From the NCBI GenBank assembly GCA_944388245.1, contig CALXIA010000013.1:1-46578 (forward strand): a DNA stretch of 46,578 nucleotides, in the 5' to 3' direction. Both the position numbers and the translations under genes were made by a program. This document shows positions 1-8,098 of this stretch, piece by piece. Under the pieces are notes generated by a model. The model was not told the DNA's origin. It did not search any database and was given only the letters and a program-made list of their open reading frames with translations. The stretch comes from an uncultured Gemmiger sp. GTDB lineage: Bacteria > Bacillota > Clostridia > Oscillospirales > Ruminococcaceae. How positions within the stretch are numbered: the first letter of the stretch is position 1; each line of letters begins with the position of its first letter.

Positions 1-424
1 AGACGCAGGGGATGCCCGCCCGCATCAGGCAGTTGGCGTTGTCCTGGGAGCCGTGGATGCCCTGGTTGATGGTCAGTTCCCACTCGCCAAAGTTTTCCCC
101 CACCGTCTCGTTGGGCTGCACCAGCGCCAGGGCCAGCGGCAGATGGTTGTGCTGCATCGCCCGCACCAGGTACTGGCCCTGGGAATAGCTCAGCAGCAGG
201 ATCAGGATGCCGTCCAGGCCCTCGGCGTTGTAGCGGGCGGTGAGGGCTTCGATCTCGGTCCGGTTGCCCGCCGGGCCGGGAAAGGTGAATTCCGCCGTGT
301 CGGCCAGCGATTCCAGCACCTGGCGGACATATTGGGTCTGGTGTTCGATAAAGCCCGGGAACAGGGGCTCATAGCCCTCCAGCATCAGGGCCAGAACGCC
401 CAAACGAGGTTTTGGTTGGGTCAT
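1..424 (-). CDS. L-fucose/L-arabinose isomerase-family protein (N-terminal fragment)
   Basis: This is the first 141 or so residues of a protein that continues past the left window edge. It starts at an ATG at 424, preceded by AAAGGAGAG, 18 bases after the stop of the FGGY kinase, so it is the fourth gene of the minus-strand operon. The visible part has an alternating alpha/beta pattern with the segment LTINQGIHGSQDNANCLMR, which resembles the NQ-IHG-QD segment of fucose/arabinose isomerase-like proteins. Family members interconvert aldoses and ketoses in the cytoplasm with a divalent metal. With a sugar kinase and an aldolase next door, the likely job is the first isomerisation of an imported monosaccharide. 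The substrate cannot be read from the fragment, and the metal-binding C-terminal half is outside the window. Confidence 0.7.
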   Translation of the reverse strand, partial: MTQPKPRLGVLALMLEGYEPLFPGFIEHQTQYVRQVLESLADTAEFTFPGPAGNRTEIEALTARYNAEGLDGILILLLSYSQGQYLVRAMQHNHLPLALALVQPNETVGENFGEWELTINQGIHGSQDNANCLMRAGIPCV

Positions 425-442
425 ATCGCTCTCTCCTTTCCT

Positions 443-1924
443 TCAATACAGCGGGCGTACCGCCGTGTACAGTTGGTGGGCCTGTTCCCGCGCCCGGGCG
501 TAGGCCCCGGCAACGGACGGGTCGGGGACGTACCGGGCGGCGGGCGGCGCGGCGGGCAGAAAATCGGGGGCCATCATTCCGCAGCCCCGGCCCGCCAGGA
601 TCGCCGCCCCCTGGGCGGTGGCCTCCCGGCAGGCGGGCACCGTCAATGTGCGGCCGCACGCGTCCGCCTTGATCTGCTGCCACAGGCCGCTGGCCGCCCC
701 GCCGCCCAGGGACCGCAGTTCCCGGCAGGGGCAGCCCAGCGCCGCCAGCATCTCCAGAAAATCCGCCAGCGCGAAGGCGGTGGATTCCAGCACCGCCCGG
801 GCAAAGTGGGCCCGGGTGTGGGCCAGGGTGGCCCCGAAAAACACCGCCCGCGCCTGGGGGCAGGAATCCGGGTCCACGCAGCCGGACAGATAGGGCAGGA
901 ACACCAGCCCCTCGCAGCCCGGCGGCACGGCGGCGGCCATCCGGTCCAGCGCGGCGTATCCCGCGCCGCCGGCGGGCAGATCCGGGCAGAACTGGTCCCG
1001 GAACCAGCGCAGGGCCATGCCGGCGGTGTTGCCGATGGGCAGGTATACAAACTGCCCTTTTACCGCGTGCCGGTAAAGGGTGACCGGGTGCCCGGCGGGA
1101 AACCGCAGGGTTTGGGTGACGGCGGCGGCCACCAGCGCGGTGCCGGTGGTCTCGGTGACCACCCCGTTGCCGCTGCCCGCGGCCAGGGCGGCGGCGGTCT
1201 GGTCCATGGCGCCGGTAAAGACCGGCGTACCGGCTTTCAGCCCCAGCTGCCGGGCCGCCTCCCCGAGGAGCGGTCCCGCCAGGCTGCCGCACTCCCGCAG
1301 CTCGGGCAGCTTGTCCGCCGGGATCTCCGCGGCGGCCAGCCCCTCGGCCCAGTAGCCGTCGGTATCCAGCCGGAACCAGCCGGTGGAGGTCTGAAGGGAG
1401 GGCTCGGTGACCATCTGCCCGGTGAGCCGGAAGAGTAGGTAATCCTCCAGCAGCAACACCTTATGGGTGCGGGCGAACAGGTCCGGTTCCTCCTCCGCCA
1501 GCCAGCGCAGCTTGGCCAGGGGCAGCGCCCCCTCGATGCCGGGCAGGCCGGTGGTATGGTAGAAGTCGGTCTCGTCCAGCCGGGCCCGCAGGGCTTCCGC
1601 CTGGGCCCCGGCCCGGCCGTCCAGCCAGACCAGGAAGGGGCGCAGCGGCTGCCCGGCGGCGTCCACCGGCACCAGGGTCTCCCCCTGGGTGGTCAGGCCC
1701 ACCGCCTCCACCCGGGCGTTTGGCACCTGGGCCAGCACCCGGGCCATCCCCTGGCAGATCGCCTGCCAGTACCGGTCCGGATCGGCCTCCACCCGGTCGC
1801 CCCGGGCGTCCAGCGCGTACTCCTGCACACTGACCGCCAGCAGATCCGCCGTTTCGGAGAACAGACAAACCTTTACCGCGGTGGTGCCGGCGTCCAGCGC
1901 CGCGATGCAGCGCCGCCCGCTCAT
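443..1924 (-). CDS. FGGY-family carbohydrate kinase (xylulokinase-like)
   Basis: A 493-residue cytoplasmic sugar kinase that should transfer the gamma-phosphate of ATP to a ketose or polyol. The N-terminal phosphate-binding motif is LDAGTTAVK at residues 10-18. GAMDQTAA around residue 241 carries the likely catalytic aspartate, and the C-terminal adenosine motif is GGGAASGLW at 407-415, followed by ATAQGAAILA. Length and order fit the FGGY family. The start ATG overlaps the stop of the upstream aldolase by four bases (1921-1924), which suggests translational coupling. Isomerase, kinase and aldolase in one operon match a linear route from aldose to ketose to ketose phosphate to two C3 or C2/C3 fragments. 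Substrate is not predictable; xylulokinase is the closest general resemblance but xylulose is not implied. Confidence 0.9.
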   Translation of the reverse strand: MSGRRCIAALDAGTTAVKVCLFSETADLLAVSVQEYALDARGDRVEADPDRYWQAICQGMARVLAQVPNARVEAVGLTTQGETLVPVDAAGQPLRPFLVWLDGRAGAQAEALRARLDETDFYHTTGLPGIEGALPLAKLRWLAEEEPDLFARTHKVLLLEDYLLFRLTGQMVTEPSLQTSTGWFRLDTDGYWAEGLAAAEIPADKLPELRECGSLAGPLLGEAARQLGLKAGTPVFTGAMDQTAAALAAGSGNGVVTETTGTALVAAAVTQTLRFPAGHPVTLYRHAVKGQFVYLPIGNTAGMALRWFRDQFCPDLPAGGAGYAALDRMAAAVPPGCEGLVFLPYLSGCVDPDSCPQARAVFFGATLAHTRAHFARAVLESTAFALADFLEMLAALGCPCRELRSLGGGAASGLWQQIKADACGRTLTVPACREATAQGAAILAGRGCGMMAPDFLPAAPPAARYVPDPSVAGAYARAREQAHQLYTAVRPLY

Positions 1925-2760
1925 GCCTTTCCGTCGCTGCCAAAGACCCGGATGTGGTGCATGGTCTCCCGCTTGACGGCCTCGGTGATATAGGGCATCA
2001 GTTCAAAGGCGCCGGTCTGTTCGGTGTAGTGTTCCCGGGCCGCCCGGGCGGCGGCCAGGTTGTTGTGGGTGAAGATGTTGATCTTGGAGATGCCCCCCGC
2101 CACGCAGGCGCGGAAGTCCTCGTCCGACAGGCCGCTGCCCCCGTGCAGCACCAGCGGCAGGGTGCAGGCGGCGGCGATCCGCCGCAGGCAGTCCAGATCC
2201 AGCCGGGGGGTCGTCTTGTACACCCCGTGGGCGGTGCCGATGGCCACCGCCAGCGCGTCGCAGTCGCTGCCGACGGCAAAGGTCACCGCGTCCTCGGGCC
2301 GGGTGTAGACGGTTTTGGCAATGGCCTCTTCCGCCGAACCGTTGGAGCCCACATGCCCGATCTCCGCTTCCAGCGAGCAGCCCGCCGCGTGGGCCTTGGC
2401 GGCCATCTCCCGGGTGCGGCGCAGGTTTTCCTCAAAGGGCAGCATGCTGCAATCGTACATGACCGAGGTGAAGCCCAGCCGGATGGCCTCCTCCACCAGT
2501 TCCGGCGTGAACCCGTGGTCAAAGTGCAGCGCCACCGGCACCCGGGCCCGGGCGGCCATGCCCCGCATCATGTCGGCGTATTCCGCCAGGGTGGCCCCGG
2601 GCAAAAGGCTCTCCGCCGGGCCGATGATCACCGGGGAGTCCAGTTCCTCCGCGGCGGCCAGGATGCCCTTGGTCATCTCCAGGGTCACGCAGTTGAACAG
2701 GCCCACCGCGTAGTGTCTGCGCCGGGTATCGGTCAGGATGGTTTCCAGATTTACCAGCAT
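1921..2760 (-). CDS. Class II fructose-bisphosphate/tagatose-bisphosphate aldolase-family protein
   Basis: A 279-residue zinc-dependent aldolase of the FbaA/GatY/IolJ superfamily. Residues expected for the active site are present: ALHFDHG with the catalytic Asp81 and zinc ligand His82, EAEIGHVG with Glu133, GTAHG with His178 and LHGGSG with His206. The KINIFT segment near residue 226 matches the phosphate-binding end of the barrel. Start ATG is preceded by AAGGAGGAG. The gene lies between the oxidoreductase and the FGGY kinase and overlaps the kinase by four bases. Classical members cleave a ketose 1,6-bisphosphate, whereas an FGGY kinase makes a monophosphate, so an IolJ-like activity on a monophosphate is one possibility. 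That is inference; the fold and metal site are clear. Confidence 0.9.
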   Translation of the reverse strand: MLVNLETILTDTRRRHYAVGLFNCVTLEMTKGILAAAEELDSPVIIGPAESLLPGATLAEYADMMRGMAARARVPVALHFDHGFTPELVEEAIRLGFTSVMYDCSMLPFEENLRRTREMAAKAHAAGCSLEAEIGHVGSNGSAEEAIAKTVYTRPEDAVTFAVGSDCDALAVAIGTAHGVYKTTPRLDLDCLRRIAAACTLPLVLHGGSGLSDEDFRACVAGGISKINIFTHNNLAAARAAREHYTEQTGAFELMPYITEAVKRETMHHIRVFGSDGKA

Positions 2761-2783
2761 GAGGCTCTCTCCTCCTTCTTATT

Positions 2784-3926
2784 TTAATAGTCCACCGGGA
2801 TGAACCGGCCCAGCCGGGCGGACTCCCGGGCGGCCAGGCAGCTGGCCGCGCTCACAAGGCCGGCGCGCAGATCCGACTGGGCGGGCGCCCCGTTCAGCAC
2901 CCGCAGAAAATCCAGCGCCAGCTGTTCGTCCCCGCCGAAATGCATCCCGGCCGGGAAATTGAACTTGTGGGTGACGGTTTGGGGCGAGAGATACCGGTCC
3001 TCCCGGATCTCGGCGGTATAGAAATCAAATTCCACGCTGCCCTGTGTGCCGATGATCCGGCAGCCCCGCCGGCCGGCCCCCTTCTTCACCACAAAGTTCT
3101 GGTTGTAGCTGATCAGGGCCCCGCTGCCGGTGGTGAAGATGGCGCAGGCGCCGTCCTCGTTGCCGGTGTCCCGGGCAAAGCAGCAGGCGTCCCCCTGCAC
3201 GTCCTCCTTCAGGATGCGGCCCACCACATAGCTGCTCTCGGGGCAGCTGCGGTACTCCGGGCAGTCGGGGCAATGCAGCCCGGCGGGCTTGTCGCCGGTA
3301 AAGTGCAGCTTGGCGGTTTTGGCGCAGACCGTTTCGGGCCGCTCCCCGATCAGAAAATGGATGTAGTCGATGTCATGGGTGGCCTTTTGCAGGAACAACC
3401 CGCCGGTCTCGGTCGGGTCCCGGTACCAGCTGTGGTAGTAGACGCTGCCGTAGGGCACGTTGTTGATCGCCTGCACCATGGTGATCCGGCCCAGCACGCC
3501 GCTGTCCACGATCCGCTTCATCTCCAGGGTGATGGAGGACAGCCGCAGCGGAAAGCTGACCACTACCCGGTGTTCCTTGCCCGCGGCCGCCGCCCGCAGG
3601 GTCTCGTACTGTTCCCGGCTGATGCAGACCGGTTTTTCCAGAAACAGCGGGATGTCCCGCGCCAGCACCTGGCAGGCCAGCGGGGTGTGCAGCGAACAGC
3701 GGGTGCCGATGAACACCCCGTCCGGCTCCTCCTTTGCCAGCAGCTGGTCCGCGTCGGCGTAATAGCGGGTACCGGCAAAATACGGGTCGTCCTTGTTCTC
3801 CTGGCGGATCTGCTCCCACCGGGGATCGGCCACCGCCGAAACCGCGATGTCCGCCTCCAGCGCCCGGAAGGCTTTCATCATGGTGAAAGAGCGCAGACCG
3901 TAGCCGATAAATGCGATCGTTTTCAT
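2784..3926 (-). CDS. Gfo/Idh/MocA-family oxidoreductase with a cysteine-rich insert
   Basis: A 380-residue NAD(P)-dependent oxidoreductase and the first gene of the minus-strand operon, with AAGGAGGG before its ATG. The N-terminal Rossmann part starts AFIGYGLRS, the family signature EKPVCIS is at residues 97-103, and the active-site helix KATHDIDYIHFL is at 181-192. Between the catalytic helix and the C-terminal sheet there is an insert with Cys219, Cys222 and Cys228 (CPDCPEYRSC), then a Cys248-Cys249 pair, which could hold a metal or an Fe-S cluster. Such enzymes oxidise or reduce sugars, inositols or their acids. In this context it may oxidise the imported sugar or assist a redox-dependent glycosidase. 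The substrate is unknown. Confidence 0.88.
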   Translation of the reverse strand: MKTIAFIGYGLRSFTMMKAFRALEADIAVSAVADPRWEQIRQENKDDPYFAGTRYYADADQLLAKEEPDGVFIGTRCSLHTPLACQVLARDIPLFLEKPVCISREQYETLRAAAAGKEHRVVVSFPLRLSSITLEMKRIVDSGVLGRITMVQAINNVPYGSVYYHSWYRDPTETGGLFLQKATHDIDYIHFLIGERPETVCAKTAKLHFTGDKPAGLHCPDCPEYRSCPESSYVVGRILKEDVQGDACCFARDTGNEDGACAIFTTGSGALISYNQNFVVKKGAGRRGCRIIGTQGSVEFDFYTAEIREDRYLSPQTVTHKFNFPAGMHFGGDEQLALDFLRVLNGAPAQSDLRAGLVSAASCLAARESARLGRFIPVDY

Positions 3927-4279
3927 TGTTACCCTCCTTGTGCAGGCCGCACAGCCTGATTTTGGCTTTGCAAAGCCCTTTGGATAAATCTGTTTATTTA
4001 TAAGAAGCCATCGCTTCTATTTTATAACTTAATAATATTAGCATTATTTACTTTGTTTTCTTGTGCGTTTTTACTAAAGAACAACCGTGCTTTTTGAACG
4101 TCTGGTTGCTTGACAGCCCTTGACAATGCTGCTATAGTTTAAGTGGAATTAGATGCTCTGCAACGTTATTGTGCCACGCGAAGCACTAAAAGTCAATAGC
4201 GCAAAAGCCACGGAAGTAAGAAAAAATTAGATAATATTTTACTAATAATTCGCTTCAATAAGCGATGGAGGTGACCGAG
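3927..4279. promoter_or_regulatory. Divergent regulatory region between the catabolic operon and the first importer operon
   Basis: This AT-rich stretch lies in otherwise GC-rich DNA and holds no gene. It contains the perfect palindrome GGCTTTGCAAAGCC at 3964-3977 in the leader of the minus-strand operon, the inverted repeat AGAAGC-CATC-GCTTCT at 4003-4018, and CGCTT-caat-AAGCG at 4251-4264. The plus-strand promoter is listed separately. For the minus strand only TATAAA-like sequences near 3990-4030 are visible, without a matching -35 box, so that promoter may depend on an activator. The palindromes are candidate operators, not proven ones. Confidence 0.6.
4068..4138 (+). promoter_or_regulatory. 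Promoter with upstream conserved module, first importer operon
   Basis: A -35 box TTGACA at 4110-4115 and a -10 box TATAGT at 4133-4138 are separated by 17 bases. Upstream lie TTTTTACTAAAG at 4068-4079 and GCTTTTTGAAC at 4089-4099. The same two blocks occur at exactly the same distances (42 and 21 bases) before the -35 of the second importer operon near 13.3 kb. A further TTTTACTAA lies at 4237-4245, close to the ribosome binding site. The blocks probably bind a shared activator. The 23-base offset of their T-runs resembles the direct-repeat sites of AraC-type proteins, but the regulator is unknown. Confidence 0.75.
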
Positions 4280-5251
4280 ATGGCAAGCCCATCAACCATA
4301 GCGCGATCGCCAGCCAGTAAAACGGCATGGCAGCGCTTTGTCGCATACATGCGCAAGTACTGGTTCATTTATCTGCTTGTGCTGCCCGGGCTGATCTGCA
4401 TGATCGTGTTCAACTACGGCACCATGTACGGGATCCAGCTGGCGTTCAAGGACTATTCGCCCCGGGCGGGCGTATGGGGCAGCCCCTGGGCCGGCTTTTC
4501 CCACTTCCGGGATATGATCGAGGATCCCAACTTTATCCGGGCGCTGAAAAACACCGTGATCATCAACGTGTACAAGCTGGCGTTCGGATTCACCTTCAAC
4601 GTGCTGCTGGCGCTGCTCATCAACGAGATGAAGATCCGCAAGGTCAAAAGCGTGGTGCAGACCTGCGTATACCTGCCCTATTTTCTGTCCTGGGTCATCT
4701 TCGCGGGTCTGGTTCAGGTATTTCTGGAATACCCCAGCGCGGCGGATATGGGCGGTGTGGTGAACCAGGTCATTGTTTCGCTGGGCGGGACCCCCATCGA
4801 CTTTTTGAAGAGTCCGGGGTTGTTCCGCGGCATCCTGACCGTATCCAATATTATAAAGACCGCCGGTTACTCCGCGATCGTGTACTTCGCGGCGATCGCC
4901 GGCATCGATCCCACCCTGTATGAATCCGCCGCCATCGACGGGGCCAACCGCAAGGATATGATGATCCATATCACGCTGCCCCGCATCCTGCCCAGTGTGG
5001 CGGTCATGCTGATTCTGGAACTGGCCGGCCTGTTCATCTCCAACTTCGACCAGGTCTACAACCTGTACAGCAACTATGTGCTCTCCACCGGCGACGTGCT
5101 CTCCACCTACATCTACCGCATCAGCCTGGGAGGCGGCACCGAGTTTGAGCTTTCCACCGCCATGAACCTGGTCATGAACCTGCTGGGCCTGGTGGTGGTG
5201 CTGCTGGCCAACAAGATCATCGAACGCCTTGACGTGCAGGGCATCTTCTAA
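4280..5251 (+). CDS. ABC sugar transporter permease, LplB type (CUT1)
   Basis: An inner-membrane permease of about 323 residues with six predicted membrane segments. The first starts near residue 30 (YWFIYLLVLPGLICMIVF). The cytoplasmic coupling loop is seen as AAAIDGANRKDMMIHITLP, the EAA motif that docks with the ATPase. An in-frame ATG at 4265 exists, but GGAGGTGA at 4267-4274 sits five bases before the ATG at 4280, which decides the start. It pairs with the YtcP-type permease 12 bases downstream and the lipoprotein at 6250. LplB/YtcP/LplA-type systems import di- and oligosaccharides, often acidic plant or host glycans. No ATPase gene is nearby, so a shared MsmK/MsmX-type ATPase is presumably encoded elsewhere. 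Confidence 0.92.
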   Translation: MASPSTIARSPASKTAWQRFVAYMRKYWFIYLLVLPGLICMIVFNYGTMYGIQLAFKDYSPRAGVWGSPWAGFSHFRDMIEDPNFIRALKNTVIINVYKLAFGFTFNVLLALLINEMKIRKVKSVVQTCVYLPYFLSWVIFAGLVQVFLEYPSAADMGGVVNQVIVSLGGTPIDFLKSPGLFRGILTVSNIIKTAGYSAIVYFAAIAGIDPTLYESAAIDGANRKDMMIHITLPRILPSVAVMLILELAGLFISNFDQVYNLYSNYVLSTGDVLSTYIYRISLGGGTEFELSTAMNLVMNLLGLVVVLLANKIIERLDVQGIF

Positions 5252-5263
5252 GGGGGCGAGAGT

Positions 5264-6193
5264 ATGAAACCATCCTCCTCAAACGGCACACCCTATCGCC
5301 GTTCCATGCTGTCCCGTTTCGGATTCAACTTCTACGATATTTTCGTGTATGTATTCTGCATCCTCTTCGCCCTGCTGTGCGTGTACCCCATGTGGTACGT
5401 GCTGGTGGCCTCCATCACCCCCTACGAAGAGTACGTCAAGGGCGGGCTGATGCTGTGGCCCCGGGGCGGGATCGATCTGCAATACTACATCGCCATCTTC
5501 AGCACCCGCAGCTTTATCAACAGTCTGTGGATCTCGGTCAGCAAGACGGTGCTGGCCACCGGGCTCTCGGTGCTGGTGACCTCCACCATGGCCTACGCGG
5601 TGAGCAAGACCCAGGTGCGCGGCATGAAGGTGATCAACGCGCTGGTGGTGTTCAACCTGTTCTTCTCCGGCGGCCTGATCCCCCAGTACATCCTGTACCA
5701 GGATCTGCATCTGCTGCGCAGCTACTGGGTCATGGTGATCCCCGGCGCGCTGAACATCACCTACTTCATCATCATGCGCAACTACTTCACCTACTCCATC
5801 CCCAAGGACCTGGAGGAGGCCGCCAAACTGGACGGCTGCACCGACGTAGGGGTGTTCTTCCGGGTGGTCATGCCCATCTCCCGCTCGATGATCGCGGCGG
5901 TGACCCTGTTCATCGCGGTGATCAACTGGAACGACTACTACAACTACATGATGTTCATCGGCAACAAGACCAACCTGCAGCCCTTCGCCTGGGTGCTGCG
6001 CCGGATGCTGGTGGACCAGTCCATGATGAACACGGTGCGCAACGGCGCGGCAGGGATGGGCCTTGAACTGCCCCCGCCGATGGCCCTGCGGATGGCTACC
6101 ATCATCTGCGCGATGCTGCCGATCATGTGCGTGTACCCCTTCCTGCAAAAGCACTTTACCAGCGGCATCACCCTGGGCGCGGTAAAGGAATAA
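5264..6193 (+). CDS. ABC sugar transporter permease, YtcP type (CUT1)
   Basis: The 309-residue second permease of the first importer. It has an N-terminal cytoplasmic tail, a first membrane helix near residues 25-45 (FVYVFCILFALLCVYPMW), six membrane segments overall, and the EAA loop EEAAKLDGCTDVGVFFRVVMP. The C-terminus is of the type TLGAVKE, typical for YtcP-like proteins. AGGGGG precedes the ATG. It forms a heterodimer with the LplB-type permease upstream. It is clearly paralogous to the protein at 14501, sharing long blocks such as VFCIL-FALLCVYPMWYV and PPPMALRMATIICAMLP. Import of an oligosaccharide is the expected role; the substrate is unknown. Confidence 0.92.
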   Translation: MKPSSSNGTPYRRSMLSRFGFNFYDIFVYVFCILFALLCVYPMWYVLVASITPYEEYVKGGLMLWPRGGIDLQYYIAIFSTRSFINSLWISVSKTVLATGLSVLVTSTMAYAVSKTQVRGMKVINALVVFNLFFSGGLIPQYILYQDLHLLRSYWVMVIPGALNITYFIIMRNYFTYSIPKDLEEAAKLDGCTDVGVFFRVVMPISRSMIAAVTLFIAVINWNDYYNYMMFIGNKTNLQPFAWVLRRMLVDQSMMNTVRNGAAGMGLELPPPMALRMATIICAMLPIMCVYPFLQKHFTSGITLGAVKE

Positions 6194-6249
6194 ACGGTGC
6201 TTCAAGCCAGCAAAGGCTTTTGAACTTATAACCAAAAGGAGGAAACACG

Positions 6250-7992
6250 ATGAAACCCAGATCCAAGCGAATTGCAGCCACACTTCTTTGTTTGGTCATG
6301 CTGCTGTCCGTCCTGAGCGCCTGCGGCAGCACCTCTTCGGCGCCGCCGGCATCCCAGTCCGGCTCCGCGAGCACAGGCGGAGCACCGCTGACCAACGCCG
6401 ACCGGGAGACCGTTAACATCCGGTTCGCCCAGTTCGGCAACAACACCGACGATGTGACCGGCATGGAGAACGATCCCATCAAAAAGGCGATCGAAGAAGC
6501 CGTGAACATCACCCTGGAGTACGACACCGGCACCGAGGGCTTTGACGACCGGATGCAGAACGAGCTCTTCACCGGTGGCGCGGCCGATCTGTTCCCCACC
6601 TGGGGCGAGAGCGAAAAGCTGGCGGACTGGGTCAATGAAGACCTGGTGACCAACCTGTCCGAGATCGTCAACGCGGATCCCGAGCGCTATCCCACCCTGT
6701 ACAAGATCATGAACAGCGACGAGTACAAGATGTACAACGAACTGTACACCGGCGACCCGGATACCGCCTACGCGATCTACGGCATCTCCGCCTTTGCCGA
6801 GCCCACCTTCTCCGGCGTTCCGGCCTACAACACCGCCATTCTGGAGGAAGTGAACGGCGGCAAGGTTCCCGCCACCGTGGAGGAGTTCGTGGAGTTCACC
6901 AAGGCCTGCGCGGACGCCGGCTATGTGGGCTGGTGGCCCCGCAACGACAAGCTGACCAACTGGAAAGCCATTGACGCCACCCTGGCGGAGCCGCAGGGCA
7001 CCACCATCATGCCTCCGAAGGCCGACCTGTGGGACGGCTTTATGCTGAGCGGTGAGTTAGGGACCGATTCGGAATACTGGACCCTGGCCACCACCAGCGA
7101 CGCCAGCAAGGAGGTCGTCAAGCAGCTGCGCGACATGTACGCGGCCGGCGGCCTGGACAGCGGCATCGGCGTCAAGAGCGACTTTGACGACGCCTACGCC
7201 GCCTTCGGCGCCGGGCAGCTTGCCAGCGCGGACTTCGGCTTCGGCTATCCGGCCCAGTACAAGGACTTCTTCAACAACCCCTGGGCCGCCACCAACCCGG
7301 ACGCCAAGCCGGAAGATCTGACCCTGGGCACCGCGCTGACCTCTGACGGCAACTACGGCAAGACCTACACCACCGGCACCTGGGTGGGCAGCCACTACTT
7401 CATCCCCACCACCTGCGAGTATCCCGACCGGGTCCTGGATCTGGTGGAGTTCATCGCCAGCACCGAAGGGCAGGATCTGCTGCACAACACCCAGAACTAC
7501 GTCTACCGGGAAGACCAGGGCGCCGATTTCTGGCAGACCGCTACCGCCCCCTACGGCTACGGCGACGGCCGCTGCAAGTACGTCTGGTTCAGCTACATGT
7601 TCAGCGGCACCGAGTACCAGGTCAACTTCGCTGACAACGACTGGTGGACCGCCGTTTCCAACCCCATCGACCACAGCGCCCACTGGGCCAGCGAGCAGGA
7701 CGCCGCTCTGATGGAATACGCCCGCGATGTGGTCTCGGCTTTCCGCGACGACTGCGTTGTGGTTCTGCCCGCCTACTACAACCTGGTTTCCCTGCCCTCC
7801 GAGGCCAACGACATCCGCACCAAGCTGGTGGACGTGACCAACGAGTACCTGAGCCAGATGATCGGCGGTCAGATGGACATTGACACCGGCTGGGCCGATT
7901 ATGTGGCCGCCTACGAGCGCGAAGGCGCGGCGGAACTGGAGCAGATGGTCAACGAGGCCATTGCCACCGCCCGCACCACCTACGGCAGCTGA
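6250..7992 (+). CDS. Extracellular solute-binding lipoprotein of the first CUT1 importer (LplA type)
   Basis: A 580-residue binding protein. A signal peptide of hydrophobic residues 8-22 ends in the lipobox LSAC, with Cys25 as the lipid-anchored residue, followed by a Ser/Ala/Gly-rich linker to about residue 50. The mature part starts ETVNIRFAQFGNNTDD and has the two-lobe pattern of family-1 binding proteins. It is long, as LplA/YtcQ members usually are. AAAAGGAGG lies before the ATG. It captures the oligosaccharide outside the cell and delivers it to the two permeases just upstream. A strong hairpin follows the gene at 8017-8047 and probably lets the binding protein be made in excess. It is a close paralogue of the lipoprotein at 15511. 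Confidence 0.92.
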   Translation: MKPRSKRIAATLLCLVMLLSVLSACGSTSSAPPASQSGSASTGGAPLTNADRETVNIRFAQFGNNTDDVTGMENDPIKKAIEEAVNITLEYDTGTEGFDDRMQNELFTGGAADLFPTWGESEKLADWVNEDLVTNLSEIVNADPERYPTLYKIMNSDEYKMYNELYTGDPDTAYAIYGISAFAEPTFSGVPAYNTAILEEVNGGKVPATVEEFVEFTKACADAGYVGWWPRNDKLTNWKAIDATLAEPQGTTIMPPKADLWDGFMLSGELGTDSEYWTLATTSDASKEVVKQLRDMYAAGGLDSGIGVKSDFDDAYAAFGAGQLASADFGFGYPAQYKDFFNNPWAATNPDAKPEDLTLGTALTSDGNYGKTYTTGTWVGSHYFIPTTCEYPDRVLDLVEFIASTEGQDLLHNTQNYVYREDQGADFWQTATAPYGYGDGRCKYVWFSYMFSGTEYQVNFADNDWWTAVSNPIDHSAHWASEQDAALMEYARDVVSAFRDDCVVVLPAYYNLVSLPSEANDIRTKLVDVTNEYLSQMIGGQMDIDTGWADYVAAYEREGAAELEQMVNEAIATARTTYGS

Positions 7993-8016
7993 TCCCACGT
8001 TTTCCCCAACGAATCA

Positions 8017-8047
8017 GGGACCCGGAACGCGGCGCGTTCCGGGTCCC
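8017..8047 (+). terminator. Hairpin after the first binding-protein gene
   Basis: A perfect 14-base stem (8017-8030 with 8034-8047) with loop GGC lies 25 bases after the stop of the lipoprotein gene. The following sequence TTGAACG has no T-run, so it is more likely an mRNA-stabilising or partial terminator that separates high binding-protein expression from the enzymes downstream. Confidence 0.7.
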
Positions 8048-8098
8048 TTGAACGAAACCAACTTTTCCAACACCTGTAAACCAAGGAGGTAACCCGCA

